A stretch of 21,140 bases of DNA from a virus. How positions within the stretch are numbered: position 1 is the first letter of the stretch; each line of letters opens with the position of its first letter. The notes beneath the pieces were generated by a model. That model was not told the origin of the DNA. It saw nothing but the letters and a program-made list of their open reading frames with translations, and did no database searches. This document shows, piece by piece, positions 14,000 through 21,140 of this stretch. The position numbers were made by a program, and so were the translations under genes. Location: positions 1 to 21,140 of IMG/VR virus record IMGVR_UViG_3300008448_011501; one strand, given 5' to 3'.

Positions 14000-15320
14000 C
14001 AGAATTGTTAAAAAATCACCCAACCTTATCAAGTGGTCCTATTACAATCTTGTACCTTTTCATAAAAGGTATGGGAAAGTATATAAGGAAACACTTGATT
14101 TTTTGCTTCATAGTTCCAAATGGAATGAAGAAGAAAAAAAATCTTATCAGTTGTTGGAACTAAAATCTTTGTTATCATATTGTTATGATAATGTTCCATA
14201 TTATAGGGATATTTTTATTGAAAATAAATGGGATCCAAGAGATTTCAAAACAGTTGAAGACTTAAAAAATTTTCCAGTCTTGACTAAAAAGATTATTATT
14301 GAAAATCGTGATCGTTTAATTGCCGATAATAGAAAACTTGATCGTGCATATCCAATCACAACAAGTGGATCTAGTGGCGATAAACTAGAATTTTTTGTTG
14401 ATGATGACACTCTCAAAAAAGAAGCTGCTTTTAATATGAGAGCATATCTTGAACACGGGGCAAAAATGTACGATACTCCCAGTGTTTGGTTGAGGCGTTA
14501 TGTTCCAAAAGATAGTGATTCACCTCTGTGGTATTACGATCATGAACTTAAACGTTTATACATGTCTGCTTATCATTTAAATTCTCAAACAATCAAACTG
14601 TATATTGATAAAATTAATTCTGGCAATTATCAAACAATATGCACGTATCCATCGTCTGCTTACATTCTTGCCTGTTTATGTGAAGAAAATAACTTACATT
14701 TAAAGAATGTGAAAAAAATTCACGTGACTTCAGAAAAAATGTTAAATCAGTGGTATGATAAAGTAGTCGATGTTCTTGGTATTATTCCATGTGGTCATTA
14801 TGGTCAGATGGAAAAAGTATCCTTCATGCATCAAACGGAATGGTCTAGAGATTATAATCAAAACTATGAATATGGTGTTGATGAGTTTTATGATAATGGG
14901 GATGGAACTTTTGGATTGATTGCTACTGGATTTTTAAACTATTACATGCCATTCATTCGTTATCGGACAGAAGATACTTTTGTTTTGGAGGATGGTGTAG
15001 TTAAAGAAATTAATGGGCGAAGCAGTGATATTCTAGTTTCTGCTAGTGGATCAAGATTACCTGGTGTTAATTTTTATAGTTGGATTGATAAAAAAATGCC
15101 AGCGATTAAAATGTTTCAGATCATTCAGAAATCTGGAAGAGACATTGTTTTCAACTATGTCCAGAATTCTGATTGCGGTGATGATATAAAAAGTGATATA
15201 ATAGAGGGACTATCTTCTCGTCTAGGTGAAATGAATTATACAATCAATCGAGTTGATGAAATAAAGAGGGATTTAAAAACAAACAAAATCAGAAGCATTA
15301 TCAATGAGGTGAACGTATGA
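13986..15320 (+). CDS. CapK/PaaK-like adenylate-forming enzyme
   Basis: A 444-residue member of the phenylacetate-CoA-ligase-like adenylating family often called CapK in polysaccharide clusters. ITTSGSSGDKLEFF at about residues 124-137 is the P-loop-like motif. CGHYGQMEKVSF at 269-280 matches the A5 region (YGxxE). FIRYRTEDTFVLEDG and INGRSSDIL supply the A7/A8-type Asp and Arg. It would adenylate a carboxylate and pass it to a thiol or amine, but the substrate is unknown. It lies between a phosphatase and a sugar-dehydrogenase-family gene, so amidation of a uronic acid is one possibility. Both junctions overlap (14 and 4 bases). Confidence 0.83.
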   Translation: MGSISRIVKKSPNLIKWSYYNLVPFHKRYGKVYKETLDFLLHSSKWNEEEKKSYQLLELKSLLSYCYDNVPYYRDIFIENKWDPRDFKTVEDLKNFPVLTKKIIIENRDRLIADNRKLDRAYPITTSGSSGDKLEFFVDDDTLKKEAAFNMRAYLEHGAKMYDTPSVWLRRYVPKDSDSPLWYYDHELKRLYMSAYHLNSQTIKLYIDKINSGNYQTICTYPSSAYILACLCEENNLHLKNVKKIHVTSEKMLNQWYDKVVDVLGIIPCGHYGQMEKVSFMHQTEWSRDYNQNYEYGVDEFYDNGDGTFGLIATGFLNYYMPFIRYRTEDTFVLEDGVVKEINGRSSDILVSASGSRLPGVNFYSWIDKKMPAIKMFQIIQKSGRDIVFNYVQNSDCGDDIKSDIIEGLSSRLGEMNYTINRVDEIKRDLKTNKIRSIINEVNV

Positions 15321-16543
15321 ATGTTAGTTTTGTTGGACTGGGAAAATTAGGATTACCTCTTGCTTGTTGCCTGGCAAAGAGTGGAAATAAAATTCTGGGC
15401 GTAGATAAAAATGAATATATTCTTGAGAAATTGAATAATCAAGAACTTCCTTTTTATGAACCAGGATTATCTGATATCTTTCCACACAAAAACTTTATTG
15501 GATTTACCGATTCATATGCCAGAGCTGTGGAAGAAACAGATGCATCAATTATTTTGGTGAATACTCAACTTGGAGATAGTGGATATTCTGCAGAATTTGT
15601 TGAGTCTGCTCTTACAGATTTATCTGTTAATTTGAAAAAAAGTAAAAAAGAATATCATTTGATTGTTCTTTCATCGACTGTTCTTCCAGGAACAATTAAT
15701 AAATTGATTCATTTGGTTGAGAAAATTTCTGGTAGAAAGTATGGTCAAGGATTTGGATTTTCTTATGTTCCAGACTTTGTAAAACTTGGTAATGTAATTA
15801 AAGACTTTTTGAATCCTGAGTTTTTCCTAATCGGAGCTAATAATAGTCGGGACATTTCTCAGACACAAACTATTTGGTCTAAGTTCCACACCAATAATGC
15901 GCCTAAAAAAATTCTTTCATTGGAAGAGGCAGAGATTGCCAAGGTCGCTTTGAACGCATTTATTGTTAATAAGATCACCTTTGCAAATTTTCTAGGTCAA
16001 CTTTGTGATGGTATGGACAATGTAAATGTGCATAACATTACCGAGACCATAGGATTAGATAAAAGAATTTCTCCATACTTCTTTGGATATGGAACTCCAT
16101 ATGGTGGAACATGTTTTCCTAGAGATACTTCTGCTTTTATTAAATTTGCAGAGAACAGAGGCAAAGAAGCAAAGCATCTTAAATTTGCTGACGAAGTGAA
16201 TGAAAGTCTTCATGAAGATTTACTGAGAAAATGTAGTGGATATAAAAATGTTGGTATTCTTGGTCTATCGTTTAAACCAGCATCCCCAGTCACCATAGGA
16301 TCTCCTTCAGTTAGATTAATTGAAAAACTTGCAAATAAAGGAGTTGGAGTTTTTGTTTATGATGAACTTCCGCAAACATATGATAATTTAAATGGTCTAT
16401 TAGATTTTGTAATCAAATGTGATTCTGCACAGCAATGTGTAGATAAATCTGACGCAATTATTATTATGCATCCTAATAAGTCATTTGCTTCTCTTGATAC
16501 ATCTAATAAAGTGTTCATTGATTTTTGGGGAGTTCTTTCGTAA
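15317..16543 (+). CDS. UDP-glucose/GDP-mannose dehydrogenase family enzyme
   Basis: A 408-residue two-step NAD-dependent dehydrogenase that would oxidise the C6 hydroxyl of a nucleotide sugar to a uronic acid. The N-terminal NAD loop is VGLGKLGLPLA at residues 6-16 followed by GVDKNE. The segment EIAKVALNAFIVNKITFAN at about 206-224 holds the conserved Lys. The active-site cysteine is Cys266 in YGGTCFPRD. The motif usually written PEFLREG is here VPDFVKLGNVIKDF, so it is divergent, and the substrate (UDP-glucose, GDP-mannose or an N-acetylated sugar) cannot be chosen by eye. It is shorter than many members (about 430). It starts in an ATGA overlap, and its TAA shares the final A with the ATG of the next gene. 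Confidence 0.88.
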   Translation: MNVSFVGLGKLGLPLACCLAKSGNKILGVDKNEYILEKLNNQELPFYEPGLSDIFPHKNFIGFTDSYARAVEETDASIILVNTQLGDSGYSAEFVESALTDLSVNLKKSKKEYHLIVLSSTVLPGTINKLIHLVEKISGRKYGQGFGFSYVPDFVKLGNVIKDFLNPEFFLIGANNSRDISQTQTIWSKFHTNNAPKKILSLEEAEIAKVALNAFIVNKITFANFLGQLCDGMDNVNVHNITETIGLDKRISPYFFGYGTPYGGTCFPRDTSAFIKFAENRGKEAKHLKFADEVNESLHEDLLRKCSGYKNVGILGLSFKPASPVTIGSPSVRLIEKLANKGVGVFVYDELPQTYDNLNGLLDFVIKCDSAQQCVDKSDAIIIMHPNKSFASLDTSNKVFIDFWGVLS

Positions 16544-17577
16544 TGATTAAAGTTAGAGAATCTATTAAAAAACTTGAAGAATATAATGTTGGTGGAAGAA
16601 GAAATCTTTCTTCCGACTGGGAATGTTTTGATTGGAATGAATCTGAGTTTCCTCCATCAAATAAAGTTTTTGATGTTGTTAAAAGATTCTATCGTTATGA
16701 AAGATATCCAGATGTTGCAACTTCAAAATTGAAGGAAAATCTTTCCAGATATACTTCTGTCTCAGAAGATTTTATTGAAGTTTATAATGGATCTGACGAT
16801 GCTTTAAGGGATATTTTTACAGTCTTTGTGGACAAAGATACTCAGGTATTATCTTACCAACCTTCTTATACTCAAGTAGATACTTTCATTACTACAAGCA
16901 CTGATAACTACGAGAGGGTTCAAATTGAGGATCCTTTAGGGAAACACCGATATAATTTTGACCATTGCAAATATGCTGATGTTGTTTATCTTGTAAATCC
17001 AAATAATCCTACTGGTAAGTTGTTGAACCCTAAAGAGATTGAAAAATTGATTACATCTCTACCAGATGTTTTATTTGTTATTGATGAAGCTTATTATGAA
17101 TTTGCTAAACAATCTTGCTGTCATTTAGTTGCAACAAATAAAAATTTAATCGTAACTAGAACTTTTTCAAAAGCATTTGGTCTTGCAGCTCTTCGTTTAG
17201 GATATATCATTGCTCACCCAGATCTACTTGCACATCTTAGAAAGTTTAGAAATGGTAAGTCCGTAAATGCTCTTGCACAACTTTGCGGTGTTGCATGTTT
17301 AAATGATTTAGATTATTTGGAGTTTTGCATTTCTGAAATGAATGATGCTAAAAAATTTTTCATGGATAATCTACCAAATCAATATAGTGCAGTGGAAAGT
17401 TTTGCAAACTTTGTTTTAGTCAAAACTCCCGATTCTAAAACTGTGTTAAATAAAATGAAAGAGAATAAAATTCTTATTAGAGATAGAAGTTCTTTTCAAA
17501 ACTTAGATAACTGTGTTAGAATAACAATTGGATCTAAAAAGCAAATTATTAAAATTTTGGATGTGTTGAATAAATGA
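16543..17577 (+). CDS. HisC-like class I/II aminotransferase
   Basis: A 344-residue PLP enzyme of the histidinol-phosphate aminotransferase group. With the start at 16543, NPNNPTG is at residues 152-158, VIDEAY at 179-184 (Asp181, Tyr184), and the Schiff-base lysine is Lys210 in TRTFSKAFGLAALRLGY. An upstream TTG at 16525 would overlap the previous gene more, and the TAATG junction at 16541-16545 is the natural start. Genuine histidine synthesis is unlikely in this setting. HisC-like enzymes of capsule clusters are known to make amino alcohol phosphates, so the role here is probably specialised. Confidence 0.86.
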   Translation: MIKVRESIKKLEEYNVGGRRNLSSDWECFDWNESEFPPSNKVFDVVKRFYRYERYPDVATSKLKENLSRYTSVSEDFIEVYNGSDDALRDIFTVFVDKDTQVLSYQPSYTQVDTFITTSTDNYERVQIEDPLGKHRYNFDHCKYADVVYLVNPNNPTGKLLNPKEIEKLITSLPDVLFVIDEAYYEFAKQSCCHLVATNKNLIVTRTFSKAFGLAALRLGYIIAHPDLLAHLRKFRNGKSVNALAQLCGVACLNDLDYLEFCISEMNDAKKFFMDNLPNQYSAVESFANFVLVKTPDSKTVLNKMKENKILIRDRSSFQNLDNCVRITIGSKKQIIKILDVLNK

Positions 17578-18503
17578 TCGGATACAACAGACTGGGTATT
17601 AATGGACGCCTGGCAAACCAAATGTTCCAGTATGCTTCATTAAGAGGCATTGCAGCAAAGCATGGATATGATTGGTGCATTCCACCAAGAGATAGGCAAA
17701 CCTATCAAATGGCAGAATATGTCTTAATGGATGGATTCAAATTACCCCACGTGAAAGAAAATAATATTGGATTTGTTCCAGCAGAATATCCAATTTATGA
17801 TGAACCTTCTCACGACTTTGATGAAGAACTTTTTGAGAACTGTCCTGATAATATAAATCTTGAGGGATTTAGGCAATCTGAAAAATACTTCAAACATATT
17901 GAAACTGAGATTAGGGAAGATTTTGAGTTTGTAGATGATATCTACGAACCTTGCAAGGAATTTATATCGCAATTTGATGATAATATTATTTTTCTCCACG
18001 TAAGAAGAGCAGATGCTACAGGCAGACCACATCAATATCCAGTAGCTGGAATTGAGTGGTATGAAAAAATGCTCAAGGAAAATTTCTCAGATGACGTTCC
18101 AGTTTTAGTTTTGACTGATAAGTTGGATTGGGTGCAAGAACAGAATTTATTTAAAGGTGATAGATTCTTTATATCAGAAGAAAGGGAATATTCGACTCAG
18201 GCTGTTTGGAATGGTAGGGGGAAGATGGAATATAGTCTATCTCCTTGGATTGATCTCTGTCTTATGAGTTTGTGTAATGGATCCATTTTTCCAAATAGTA
18301 CCTATGGTTGGTGGGGATCTTGGTTGCAGAAAAATAAAAAGTATTCTACGGTTTATCAGCATCCTTACTTTGGTCCGTTCTTCACGGATCAACATGATTG
18401 CTATAGGGACCTTAAAGATTTATATCCTGATGGGTGGATTAGAGGACATCTTCCAGATGAGTTTATTGATAAAGAGTATACTGCCTCCGAAAATGAACTA
18501 TGA
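17574..18503 (+). CDS. GT11-family fucosyltransferase-like enzyme (copy 1)
   Basis: A 309-residue glycosyltransferase of the GT11 (alpha-1,2-fucosyltransferase) family. GRLANQMFQYASLRGIA at residues 11-27 is the N-terminal family motif. FLHVRRADA at 140-148 is the GDP-binding segment, with Ala-Asp instead of the usual Gly-Asp. NSTYGWWGSWLQ at 241-252 is the C-terminal motif. GT11 enzymes use GDP-L-fucose or colitose, and GDP-L-galactose is a plausible donor here. It is a clear paralogue of the enzyme at 20147: both share CIPP, FDEELF, a CPD motif and EKYFKH in the same order. It overlaps the aminotransferase and the next glycosyltransferase by four bases each. Confidence 0.87.
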   Translation: MIGYNRLGINGRLANQMFQYASLRGIAAKHGYDWCIPPRDRQTYQMAEYVLMDGFKLPHVKENNIGFVPAEYPIYDEPSHDFDEELFENCPDNINLEGFRQSEKYFKHIETEIREDFEFVDDIYEPCKEFISQFDDNIIFLHVRRADATGRPHQYPVAGIEWYEKMLKENFSDDVPVLVLTDKLDWVQEQNLFKGDRFFISEEREYSTQAVWNGRGKMEYSLSPWIDLCLMSLCNGSIFPNSTYGWWGSWLQKNKKYSTVYQHPYFGPFFTDQHDCYRDLKDLYPDGWIRGHLPDEFIDKEYTASENEL

Positions 18504-19309
18504 TGGATTTAACATTTATTATTCCAACAAGAATTGAAACAGAAGATAGATTGAGAAATATTATATCTTCTGTTTCTTATTTGCTAAAACATATTCCAGC
18601 AAAGGTTCTTGTAAAAGAAGTTTCTTCACATGCAACATTTAAATTTAGAGCTTTACCTGAAATCAAAAAACATGTTGATACTTCTAATCTAGATTATATT
18701 TTTGAGGAAACTAATGATAATCTTTTTTGTAAAAGTAAAGTTTTAAATGATTTAATTCTTGCTGCTGATACTAAAGTTGTTGCAAACTATGATGCTGATT
18801 GTATTTTGCCAATTTCATCTTATCGTAAAGCATACGAATTGATTGATAGGGGGCAAGCTGATGTTGTTTATCCTTATGGGTGTGGAGTTTATCAATGGAA
18901 AGCAGAATATAATAGTGAAATTTTTGAGACTTTTATAAGTCAACTAGATATTAGTGTATTGAATAAAAATAAGACCTTATCAAACTCAACTATCGGTTGG
19001 ACGCAATTTATTGATCGTCAAACTTATATTGATTCTTACATGATGAATGAAAACTTCGTTTCTTGGGGTTGTGAAGATGATGAGTTTTATTATCGAATGA
19101 GTTGTCTTGGGAGACGCATTGCCAGAGTTGATGATTATGTTTATCATTTAGAACATGGTCGGACATATAACTCTTGGTTCAGCAATCCAAATTTTAATAA
19201 TAATTGGGTTCTCTGGAATACAATCAAGACATTTGACAAAACGCAATTAGTGCAGTATTATGAAAAACAGGACTATGTTAAAAACCGTAGAATGCAAATA
19301 TTAAAATGA
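18500..19309 (+). CDS. GT2/GT7-like glycosyltransferase
   Basis: A 269-residue GT-A glycosyltransferase. It begins with FIIPTRIETEDRLRNI, a GT2-like nucleotide-binding start, and has the DxD motif in ANYDADCILP (Asp98-Ala99-Asp100). WGCEDDEFYYRMSCLG at about residues 189-204 resembles the GWGxEDxD motif of GT7-type galactosyl or GalNAc transferases, and VYHLEHGRTYNSW supplies a possible metal-ligand His. Two in-frame ATGs (18500 and 18503) are equally possible starts. It overlaps both neighbours by four bases. Chain extension is the likely role, but the donor is not evident. Confidence 0.8.
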   Translation: MMDLTFIIPTRIETEDRLRNIISSVSYLLKHIPAKVLVKEVSSHATFKFRALPEIKKHVDTSNLDYIFEETNDNLFCKSKVLNDLILAADTKVVANYDADCILPISSYRKAYELIDRGQADVVYPYGCGVYQWKAEYNSEIFETFISQLDISVLNKNKTLSNSTIGWTQFIDRQTYIDSYMMNENFVSWGCEDDEFYYRMSCLGRRIARVDDYVYHLEHGRTYNSWFSNPNFNNNWVLWNTIKTFDKTQLVQYYEKQDYVKNRRMQILK

Positions 19310-20160
19310 AAAAAATATTAATTCTTGGATCTAGTGGTCAGATTGGTGCTTATCTGACAGAATATCTTCGTGAGAAAGGTCATGAAGTTTCGGAGTTTGA
19401 TATTGTAAATGGTGAGGAAGAGGATCTTACTAAGATTCCGAATAGTAAACTAATGCACGACATTCGTGTTGCTGACTTCGTTTTCTTTCTTGCATTTGAT
19501 GTTGGCGGATCTAGGTATCTGAAAAAGTATCAGCATACCTATGACTTTATCAATAATAATATTAGACTTATGGCAAACGTATTTCAGTATCTTGCTGAAT
19601 ATCGTAAACCATTTGTATTTGCATCATCCCAAATGAGCAACATGAGTCATTCTCCATATGGAGTTTTGAAAAGAGTTGGGGAACTTTACACTCAAACTTT
19701 AGGTGGACTAACTGTTAAGTTTTGGAATGTTTATGGTGTAGAAAAAGATGCTGAAAAATCTCATGTGATTACTGATCTTATTCGCAAGGGATTTGAAGAA
19801 GGTGAGTTTGAAATGCTTACGGATGGAACTGAAGAAAGGCAGTTCCTTTACGCGGAAGATTGCTGCGAAGGTTTGGAAACAGTAATGAACTGTTATGATA
19901 ACTTCAAACCAACAGATCCATTGCATATTACTTCGTTTAGAAATGATTCAATTAAATCTGTTGCTGAAATGATTCAGGGTCAATTCAATTTAATTGGCAA
20001 GTATGATGTAAAAATAAAACCAGGTATCGCTAAAGATAGCGTCCAAATGGATAAGAGAAACGAAGCAGATACATACATCACTGGGTGGTGGATGCCTAAA
20101 ACTTCACTTGATAAAGGAATCGCAAAAGTATTTGAGGAAATGAAACATGATTGGATTTAA
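19306..20160 (+). CDS. NAD-dependent epimerase/dehydratase (extended SDR)
   Basis: A 284-residue SDR enzyme. The nucleotide loop is LGSSGQIGAYL at residues 7-17, and ASSQMS (106-111) with Tyr118-xxx-Lys122 in SPYGVLKRVGE forms the active site. VKFWNVYGVE and DGTEERQFLYAEDCCEGL are common to nucleotide-sugar epimerases. There is no TDE dehydratase triad. It sits between two GDP-L-sugar-type transferases (GT7-like and GT11), so a reductase or epimerase acting on their donor, including a ColC-like role, is possible. The preceding gene overlaps by four bases and the following by 14. Confidence 0.8.
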   Translation: MKKILILGSSGQIGAYLTEYLREKGHEVSEFDIVNGEEEDLTKIPNSKLMHDIRVADFVFFLAFDVGGSRYLKKYQHTYDFINNNIRLMANVFQYLAEYRKPFVFASSQMSNMSHSPYGVLKRVGELYTQTLGGLTVKFWNVYGVEKDAEKSHVITDLIRKGFEEGEFEMLTDGTEERQFLYAEDCCEGLETVMNCYDNFKPTDPLHITSFRNDSIKSVAEMIQGQFNLIGKYDVKIKPGIAKDSVQMDKRNEADTYITGWWMPKTSLDKGIAKVFEEMKHDWI

Positions 20161-21010
20161 TCATATTGGAACAATGGGTAGGTTGGGAAATCAAATGTTC
20201 CAACATGCTTCAACAAAAGGTATTGCCAGAAAACTAGGAGTTGAGTATTGCATTCCTCCAGCAAATAGACCTGATTTTCAAATTGATAACTATGGTTTAT
20301 TTGAAGCATTTGAAATGACGAATGTTGATAGTGTTCAGTTTTTAAATAATGGAAACGCTCCACTTGTTCAAGAAAGACAATTTCATTTTGACGAAGAATT
20401 ATTTACTCTTTGTCCAGATCATGTAAGTTTGAATGGATTCTTTCAAACTGAAAAATATTTCAAGCATGTTGAAAGTGAGATCAGAGAGGATTATACTTTT
20501 AGGTCTGAGTGGCTTGGACCTTGTACTGAGTTCATGAGTCAGTTTGAAGGTCAAGAAGTGGCATTCTTACATGTTCGTAGAGGTGATCCAAATCTTGCAG
20601 ACAAGCGTGGATTTAAGTGGGCGTATGTGAATTGCTCAGATCAACATCCTGTTCAACCACTAGAGTATTATGAAGAAGCACTAAAGCATTTTCCAGAAGA
20701 TATGCCTGTACTGGTTTTTTCTGATTCTATTGATTGGTGTAAAGAACAAGATATTTTTAAACCTGATCGTTTTATGTTCTCTGAACCAGAGGATAAGTAT
20801 GATGATGGTGCATTGGTTCCTTATGTGGACTTGTGCATAATGTCTTTGTGCTCTCATGCAATCATTGCCAATAGTTCCTTGTCTTGGTGGGGCGCTTGGT
20901 TGCAAAAAAATCCAAACAAGAAAGTAATCGCACCCAAGATGTGGTTCGGTCCCGCATATAGTCAACACAACACTAAAGATCTAATTCCAGAATCATGGAC
21001 AGTAATTTGA
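20147..21010 (+). CDS. GT11-family fucosyltransferase-like enzyme (copy 2)
   Basis: A 287-residue GT11 enzyme. GRLGNQMFQHASTKGIA is at residues 11-27, HVRRGDP at 142-148 is the canonical GDP-binding segment, and NSSLSWWGAWLQ at 242-253 is the C-terminal motif. It is closer to the classical family consensus than the paralogue at 17574 (RRGD and not RRAD, SLSWWG and not TYGWWG). It could transfer GDP-L-galactose, fucose or colitose. The start overlaps the SDR gene by 14 bases, and its 3' end overlaps the next gene by 16. Confidence 0.89.
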   Translation: MIGFNHIGTMGRLGNQMFQHASTKGIARKLGVEYCIPPANRPDFQIDNYGLFEAFEMTNVDSVQFLNNGNAPLVQERQFHFDEELFTLCPDHVSLNGFFQTEKYFKHVESEIREDYTFRSEWLGPCTEFMSQFEGQEVAFLHVRRGDPNLADKRGFKWAYVNCSDQHPVQPLEYYEEALKHFPEDMPVLVFSDSIDWCKEQDIFKPDRFMFSEPEDKYDDGALVPYVDLCIMSLCSHAIIANSSLSWWGAWLQKNPNKKVIAPKMWFGPAYSQHNTKDLIPESWTVI

Positions 21011-21140
21011 CACTTGATAAAAACAAATCTTGTTTTAAATTAAATGGTTTACCTCCCATTTTATGGTTAAACCTTGATAATGATACTCATCGCAGAGAGT
21101 ACATGGAAAGTCAATTTCAGTATTGGGAAATTGATAATCA
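20995..21140 (+). CDS. N-terminus of a GT25-like glycosyltransferase (partial)
   Basis: An ATG at 20995, inside the end of the GT11 gene, opens a frame that runs to the window edge (48 residues). After a leader of about 20 residues it reads PPILWLNLDNDTHRREYMES, matching the N-terminal nucleotide-binding strand of GT25 (LPS galactosyltransferase-like) enzymes, whose consensus is INLDRxxxRR. The frame is cut by the end of the window, so the catalytic DxD region is not visible. It shows that the cluster continues to the right. Confidence 0.6.
   Translation, partial: MDSNLTLDKNKSCFKLNGLPPILWLNLDNDTHRREYMESQFQYWEIDN

Noticed and set aside
16543-17577. A genuine histidine-biosynthesis gene (hisC)
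   Set aside because: No other his gene is nearby, and the setting is a sugar cluster in which HisC-like enzymes are known to serve other substrates.

Overview
This is an AT-rich window in which every supported gene lies on the + strand, packed almost without gaps. About 20 kb is a single surface-glycan (LPS / O-antigen / capsule type) biosynthesis cluster. The first ~660 bases hold the end of one gene and two very small genes, one of them a three-helix membrane protein, with a style typical of large T4-like marine phages, especially cyanophages. Such phages are known to carry LPS-type gene islands. No virion, replication or host housekeeping gene lies in the window, so a phage origin is an inference. 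An island in a marine bacterium with a reduced genome is the alternative.

Layout: (1) 1-658, a partial gene and two small genes of unknown function. (2) 646-828, a non-coding stretch with three hairpins about 51 bases apart, each followed by TGGTG, then a strong intrinsic terminator (801-828) and a TATAATAATA box (831-840). (3) 857-5618, nucleotide-sugar enzymes: a TagD-like cytidylyltransferase, dTDP-glucose 4,6-dehydratase, GDP-mannose 4,6-dehydratase, a ColD-type 3-dehydratase with the active-site lysine replaced by histidine, and a plant-like GDP-mannose 3,5-epimerase. (4) 5620-10202, two unrecognised proteins with glycosyltransferase-like N-termini, two FkbM methyltransferases, a DUF6165 protein and a GT8-like transferase with a DAD motif. 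(5) 10202-12828, a split transketolase pair, an SDR enzyme and a third GLGD-motif protein. (6) 12843-17577, a GT10 fucosyltransferase-like enzyme, then a HAD phosphatase, a CapK/PaaK-like adenylating enzyme, a UDP-glucose-dehydrogenase-family enzyme and a HisC-like aminotransferase. (7) 17574-21140, two GT11 transferases, a GT2/GT7-like transferase, another SDR enzyme and the start of a GT25-like transferase.

How the genes may work together: host GDP-mannose would be drawn into deoxy-sugar (Gmd, ColD) and epimerised (GME) donors. GDP-L-galactose, or a colitose-like sugar, suits the GT10 and GT11 enzymes, whose families use GDP-L-fucose and its analogues. The HAD, CapK, dehydrogenase and aminotransferase genes could together make and amidate a uronic acid. 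The split transketolase may build an unusual sugar, and the FkbM enzymes could O-methylate the glycan. Most junctions are ATGA or similar overlaps, so the cluster is probably transcribed as one long unit starting just before 857, with strong translational coupling. The likely purpose is to remodel the cell-surface glycan, or to decorate the virion, but this cannot be decided from sequence alone.
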